Shown here one piece after another: positions 5,572-9,165 of a stretch of DNA of 9,165 nt (its first letter is position 1; every line of letters starts with the position of its first letter). The position numbers were made by a program, and so were the translations under genes. The DNA lies in contig JAUXGF010000072.1 in NCBI GenBank assembly GCA_030622395.1, positions 1 to 9,165 on the forward strand, written 5' to 3'. The stretch comes from Calditrichaceae bacterium. GTDB taxonomy: Bacteria; Calditrichota; Calditrichia; Calditrichales; Calditrichaceae. The notes under the pieces are model-generated. The model was not told where the DNA came from, did no database searches, and worked only from the letters and a program-made list of their open reading frames with translations.

Positions 5572-6033
5572 ATGTCGCTGGAACAGCAAATAAAAGCGGA
5601 TATGACGTCCGCTTTAAAAATGGGAAGAAAATTAGAGCTTGCCACTTTACGTACTATTGTGGCTCAAATAAAAGACGAGCAGATAAAAATAGGACGTCAG
5701 CAAGAATTAATTGTCGTGGATATCATCGCCGTTTTGCAAAGGGCTGTAAAAAAACGCAAAGAAGCGGTTGAAATGTACGGACAAGGCAATCGCCAGGACC
5801 TTGTTGAAAAAGAAGAGCAAGAAATAACAATTATTCAAAAATATCTTCCGGCTCAACTATCTAAGGATGAAATTACTGGAATAGTGAATAGAGTTATAAC
5901 GGAGCTTAACGTTGATTCTATTAAAGATTTAGGCAAAGTTATGGGGGCGGCGATGGGAAAGTTAAAAGGAAAGGCTGACGGCAAGCTCGTTCAAAGCGTA
6001 GTACGTGAAAGACTTACCCAAATTTCTCAATGA
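5572..6033 (+). CDS. yqeY: GatB/YqeY domain-containing protein
   Basis: This is a 153-residue cytosolic protein of the GatB/YqeY family, related to the C-terminal tRNA-binding region of GatB, the amidotransferase subunit that makes Gln-tRNA or Asn-tRNA. The stand-alone protein has no firmly established role. Family features are seen in order: an N-terminal helical half with LATLRTIVAQIKDEQI, the block KRKEAVEMYGQGNRQDLVEK, IIQKYLPAQLSKDEI near residues 85-100, and the C-terminal tail-domain motif GKVMGAAMGKLKGKADG around 121-137. Length is typical. The start has AGGA (5560-5563) 8 nt upstream. It follows rpsU by 17 nt and overlaps the next gene by 4 nt (ATGA), so translation of the two is probably coupled. 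The rpsU-yqeY pairing is widespread in bacteria. Confidence 0.92.
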   Translation: MSLEQQIKADMTSALKMGRKLELATLRTIVAQIKDEQIKIGRQQELIVVDIIAVLQRAVKKRKEAVEMYGQGNRQDLVEKEEQEITIIQKYLPAQLSKDEITGIVNRVITELNVDSIKDLGKVMGAAMGKLKGKADGKLVQSVVRERLTQISQ

Positions 6034-6599
6034 ATTATTTTGATATTTCTATTGTCATAATTATTGCTTTATTTACAATTCGAGGATTTTTCCGCGGTCT
6101 GATAACAGAATTAATGATATTAGTTTCAATTATCCTTGGTTTCATAATTGCAATTACATATTTAGATGTATGCATTCAATTTCTTCTAAAAATATTTCCT
6201 TCATTACCTGTATTTGCCGCCCGTATTTTATCTTTTATTTTAATTTTTTTAATTATTAATATAACTATCCGCCTGATCTGCAAAGCGCTCAATAATTTTG
6301 CTTCTTTTACATTTTTACAGTCTATTAATCACCTGGCAGGCGCTTTGTTTGGATTTGGTAAAATTGTAATTCTAATAAGCATTGTTTTTATTCTTATTGA
6401 TTTTATTCCACGCTCCGATTATTTTTTAAACCTTCTTGGCACAGATGAAAGCCTTTTTTACCAGCCTGTTAAAAACTTCGCGCCGGGTTTATATAACCTG
6501 GTAGCTTCAATATTTCCGGGAAATCAGAATTTGCAGGAACGCATTATGAATACTTTGAGCGAGGCGGATTCCACCGCAAAGCAATTTATTAAACCTTAA
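6030..6599 (+). CDS. CvpA family inner-membrane protein
   Basis: This 189-residue membrane protein resembles CvpA, named for colicin V production and linked in other bacteria to envelope stress and bile tolerance; its biochemical role is unsettled. Four hydrophobic helices are visible at about 6-16/24-44, 61-84 and 98-124, with short polar links. Two family motifs stand out: IRGFFRGLITEL at residues 17-28 and SINHLAGALFGFGK at 98-111. The C-terminal third (about 128-189) is soluble and ends in a polar tail. The ATG overlaps the stop of the yqeY-like gene in ATGA, and mutS2 starts 17 nt after its stop. The proximity of cvpA to mutS2 is a recurrent arrangement in several phyla, which supports the family call. 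I leave the symbol blank because the family is broad. Confidence 0.88.
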   Translation: MNYFDISIVIIIALFTIRGFFRGLITELMILVSIILGFIIAITYLDVCIQFLLKIFPSLPVFAARILSFILIFLIINITIRLICKALNNFASFTFLQSINHLAGALFGFGKIVILISIVFILIDFIPRSDYFLNLLGTDESLFYQPVKNFAPGLYNLVASIFPGNQNLQERIMNTLSEADSTAKQFIKP

Positions 6600-6616
6600 G
6601 CAAGGCGGCTTGTAAA

Positions 6617-8992
6617 ATGTTTGGATTTGAAAAAACAAAAAAAACGCTCGAGTATGATAAGATAATTGAATACATAGCTGCAAAATGCGTTTCCGAAACA
6701 GGAGGGACACGCCTAAAAAACAGCGCGCCGGTTTTAGAGGCAGATACGCTTCAGAATATACTTTTTCAGGTTAAGGAAATGCGGGAGGTTTTTTTAGCCG
6801 ACGGCGGTTTCCCTATTTGGGATTATTACGATATACGTATTCTGCTTAATAAGATTGAGCCGGAAGAAAGTTTTTTGGAAATAGCTGATTTTTTAAAAGT
6901 ACAAAATTTCCTGGAAGTCATTGCGGAAGTTCATTCTTTTTATAATAAGGTTAAGGAAAAATATCCTTATCTGGGCAATATAATTAACAGATTAAAGCAA
7001 AAAGATAAATTATTAACTCAAATTAAATTTACCGTCGAACCATCCGGTAAAATTTATGATAATGCCAGCCCGGAATTGAAAGCAATACGTAAAGATATTG
7101 CTAAAGTTAATGACGATATACATCAACGTTTAGAACGCATTGTTCGAAAAAAGGCTGAGTATTTACAGGAAGACTATTTAACTTTACGAGACGGGCGTCT
7201 GGTTATTCCTGTACGCGAATTTTCGGTTACTAAAATACCGGGAATTGTGCATGGTCAATCGAGTACGGGAGCGACTTATTTTGTTGAGCCTATGCCGGTT
7301 GTTGAGCTGAATAATCAAATGCAAAAGCTGCTCTCTGCAGAACGTAAGGAAATTGTTAAAATCTTAAAGAGGCTGTCAAAATTACTTCGCGATGAACAAA
7401 GTGATTTAATAATTGATTTTGATCTTTTAAATGAACTTGACGTATTGCAGGCTAAAGCCAAGTATGCTAATGAAGTTAAAGCAATCCTTCCGGAAATAAA
7501 TGATTCGTTTTACTGGCGGTTAAAATCAGCTAAACATCCTTTACTATTAAAAATGCATCCGGATTCTACAGTGCCTTTAAATTTGACAGCAGGCAAGGAT
7601 AATAATGAATTAATAATCTCCGGCCCGAATGCCGGCGGCAAGACTGTGGCTTTAAAAACAATCGGATTATTACAGCTTCTTTTTCAAAGCGGTTTTCATA
7701 TACCTGCGGCGGAAGGTACTTTAATGCCCATTTGCCGGCAGGTTTTTACCATCATCGGCGATAAACAATCGATTGAACAAGACCTAAGCACCTTTTCATC
7801 TCACATTAACGCCCTTAATGAAATCGTTAATAATATTGAAAATGAAGGTTTGGTATTAATTGATGAAATCGGAAGCGGAACAGAACCGAGCGGGGGCGCG
7901 GCGCTTTCCATTTCATTTTTAGAAAAGATAAATAAGAAGGGCATAGTTTCAATTGTAACGACTCATCAAAATCAATTAAAAGCATTTGCCAGTGAAACGG
8001 AAGGAATTGAGAACGCCGCTATGCAGTTTGATAATGAAAATTTAACCCCGCTTTTTACAATGGAGCAGGGGATACCCGGCAGCAGCTATACTTATGATAT
8101 CTGCCGCAGGTTGGGATTGGATGAGTCAATCTTAAAACGGGCTATCGCTGTCAGTGGTAAAGAAACATTTAAATTGGACGCTCTATTAACGGATGTAACC
8201 CAAAAGAGTTTAAAGTATCAGGAACTCTCAAATCAATTAAGTATCAAAGAATCGGAGTTGAACGGTCTGATTCAGCTTTATAAAGATAGAAATGAAATAT
8301 TTAAAACAAAGCGCAAGCAATTAGAAAAGGAAGCTGTTGAGCAGGCGCAGGAAATTTTAAACAATGTAAATCGTGAAATAGAAACGGCAATCAGGGAAAT
8401 AAAGGAATCACAAGCTGATAAAGAGGTTGTTAAAAAAGCCAGACAAAGATTGGAAGATCAGCGCAAATTACTGCATCAAAAAACGGAAGAAAAGGAAACA
8501 ATAAGTACAACGGATATTGCAGGGTTGTCAAAAGGTCAGAGAGTCCGGTCAGTACAATACGGTATTAAAGGCGTTATATCGAAAATATTTAAAAGTAAAG
8601 ACGAAGTTGAAATAGAAAAAGACGGACTTAAAATAACAGTAAGTATTTTAGATATTGAACTGCTTGATGAATTCGGTAAAGTAATCAGTCAGGATGTTAA
8701 TCGTAAAACGACGTCTGATCAAATGTTCACAGCCTCGGCGGAAACTAATATATCGAATGAACTCAATTTACGAGGGTTGACCGTGGACGAAGCAATACGT
8801 AAGGTTGAATCATATCTTGATTCCGCGGTTATGAGTTCATGGGATGAAGTGCGGCTGGTACACGGCAAAGGGACCGGCGCCCTGCGGGAAGCTGTTCATA
8901 AATATCTTTCCGGTTTGAAGACTATTAAGGAATATCGTTTGGGAAAGTGGGGAGAGGGAGATAGTGGAGTTACTGTGGTTTTGCTGAAATAG
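6617..8992 (+). CDS. mutS2: MutS2 ATPase with C-terminal SMR domain
   Basis: This 791-residue protein is a full-length MutS2 homologue. Members bind branched DNA and suppress recombination, or split collided ribosomes for rescue (shown in Bacillus subtilis). It lacks the MutS mismatch-recognition domain, as expected. Order: core/lever helices about 1-300; ABC ATPase with Walker A GPNAGGKT (336-343), signature DLSTFSSHI (389-397), Walker B LVLIDEIGSGTEP (412-424) and TTHQNQ with His450; a long charged coiled coil about 505-630; a KOW-like beta segment about 636-685; and an SMR domain about 714-791 with HGKGTG at 749-754. The SMR motif usually written LDLRG reads LNLRG (716-720), with Asn in place of Asp. 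The ATG has AAGGCGG about 8 nt upstream. It ends the cluster started by rpsU, which fits a ribosome-linked role. Confidence 0.96.
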   Translation: MFGFEKTKKTLEYDKIIEYIAAKCVSETGGTRLKNSAPVLEADTLQNILFQVKEMREVFLADGGFPIWDYYDIRILLNKIEPEESFLEIADFLKVQNFLEVIAEVHSFYNKVKEKYPYLGNIINRLKQKDKLLTQIKFTVEPSGKIYDNASPELKAIRKDIAKVNDDIHQRLERIVRKKAEYLQEDYLTLRDGRLVIPVREFSVTKIPGIVHGQSSTGATYFVEPMPVVELNNQMQKLLSAERKEIVKILKRLSKLLRDEQSDLIIDFDLLNELDVLQAKAKYANEVKAILPEINDSFYWRLKSAKHPLLLKMHPDSTVPLNLTAGKDNNELIISGPNAGGKTVALKTIGLLQLLFQSGFHIPAAEGTLMPICRQVFTIIGDKQSIEQDLSTFSSHINALNEIVNNIENEGLVLIDEIGSGTEPSGGAALSISFLEKINKKGIVSIVTTHQNQLKAFASETEGIENAAMQFDNENLTPLFTMEQGIPGSSYTYDICRRLGLDESILKRAIAVSGKETFKLDALLTDVTQKSLKYQELSNQLSIKESELNGLIQLYKDRNEIFKTKRKQLEKEAVEQAQEILNNVNREIETAIREIKESQADKEVVKKARQRLEDQRKLLHQKTEEKETISTTDIAGLSKGQRVRSVQYGIKGVISKIFKSKDEVEIEKDGLKITVSILDIELLDEFGKVISQDVNRKTTSDQMFTASAETNISNELNLRGLTVDEAIRKVESYLDSAVMSSWDEVRLVHGKGTGALREAVHKYLSGLKTIKEYRLGKWGEGDSGVTVVLLK

Positions 8993-9009
8993 GCTTAATT
9001 CGTGAAAGA

Positions 9010-9109
9010 ATAAATTAGGAATTGGTAATTAGGAATTTGCCCCGAAGGGGGTCGCTGCGCGAGAAGCGGCGCCCTGAGCTTAGCCGAAGGGCAGGAATTT
9101 TGAATTAGG
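9010..9109 (+). repeat. Right copy of the 61-bp structured repeat with AATT-phased flanks
   Basis: The core at 9039-9099 is the inverted counterpart of 134-194, with three differences in 61 bases. The three dyads are retained: CCCC/GGGG (9040-9043 with 9048-9051, loop GAAG), GTCGCT/AGCGGC (9051-9056 with 9065-9070, one G:T pair) and GCCCT/AGGGC (9071-9075 with 9088-9092). The flanks repeat AATT every seven bases: units ending at 9016, 9023, 9030 and 9037 on the left, and at 9099 and 9106 on the right. It starts 46 bp after the mutS2 stop and reads in the same sense relative to mutS2 as the left copy does to the MFS gene. Confidence 0.85.
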
Positions 9110-9143
9110 CGTTTAACTGGCTCAGTTGCAAATTTAGGGGGAT

Positions 9144-9158
9144 TAGTTAATTTAACTA
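9144..9158. promoter_or_regulatory. 15-bp perfect dyad near the right edge
   Basis: TAGTTAA (9144-9150), a single T, then TTAACTA (9152-9158) form an uninterrupted 7+1+7 palindrome. A smaller dyad AACTG/CAGTT lies at 9115-9127. The compact spacing suits a dimeric protein-binding site more than an RNA hairpin. The next gene is outside the window, so its target is unknown, and AT-rich dyads arise often by chance. Confidence 0.3.
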
Positions 9159-9165
9159 TATGGGA

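Noticed and set aside
5451..5645. Reverse open frame of 64 codons across the rpsU/yqeY junction
   Set aside because: It is antisense to two well-supported genes, and its Cys/Phe-rich translation looks like the shadow of Lys-rich coding sequence.
6507..6710. Reverse open frame of 67 codons across the cvpA/mutS2 junction
   Set aside because: It is antisense to two genes with clear family motifs, with no RBS or recognisable product.
134..9099. Inverted repeats at both ends suggesting a composite transposon spanning the window
   Set aside because: The enclosed genes include housekeeping genes (rpsU, mutS2) and no transposase. Each repeat is a short structured core at a gene 3' end, which fits dispersed intergenic repeats better.

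Overview
This AT-rich window (by eye well under 45% G+C) carries seven complete protein genes, a possible partial eighth at the left edge, and repeat-rich intergenic DNA. The organism looks like a Gram-negative environmental bacterium, probably of the wider FCB group (Bacteroidota, Calditrichota and relatives). Grounds for this are a secreted GH97 glycoside hydrolase, a family best known from that group, and a signal-peptide TPR protein. Strong Shine-Dalgarno sites in front of the GH97 and TPR genes argue against Bacteroidia proper, which mostly lack them. This placement is inference; no rRNA or marker tree is available.

Layout. Positions 1-93 hold an open frame that may be the C-terminus of a rightward gene. 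A 61-bp structured repeat follows (134-194). Two leftward genes come next: an MFS transporter (257-1516) and an exported GH97 enzyme (1927-3972), separated by about 410 bp of heptamer tracts and palindromes. A 418-bp divergent region (3973-4390) holds nested dyads on the GH97 side, a 113-bp inverted-repeat-bounded element with a G-quadruplex-type G-run, and a near-consensus sigma70-type promoter for the rightward TPR gene (4391-5263). A good intrinsic terminator ends the TPR gene. A tight rightward cluster follows: rpsU (bS21), a GatB/YqeY-domain protein, a CvpA-family membrane protein and mutS2 (5357-8992), with gaps of 17 nt, a 4-nt overlap and 17 nt. A second, inverted copy of the 61-bp repeat lies just after mutS2.

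Function. The rpsU-yqeY-cvpA-mutS2 cluster looks like one transcription unit joining translation (bS21), a tRNA-amidotransferase-related protein, a membrane protein and a MutS2 ATPase/SMR protein that may act in ribosome-collision rescue or recombination control. The GH97 enzyme shows the three glutamates of the inverting, SusB-like alpha-glucosidase branch, but no susC or susD gene is visible nearby.

The coding genes are mostly conventional. The most unusual signal is intergenic: two 61-bp cores 58/61 identical, with all three differences in predicted hairpin loops, flanked by AATT phased every seven bases. A related AATC-phased heptamer field lies beside another palindrome between the MFS and GH97 genes. 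This suggests a family of modular repeats, perhaps REP-like, that could be transcribed as 3' UTR structures.
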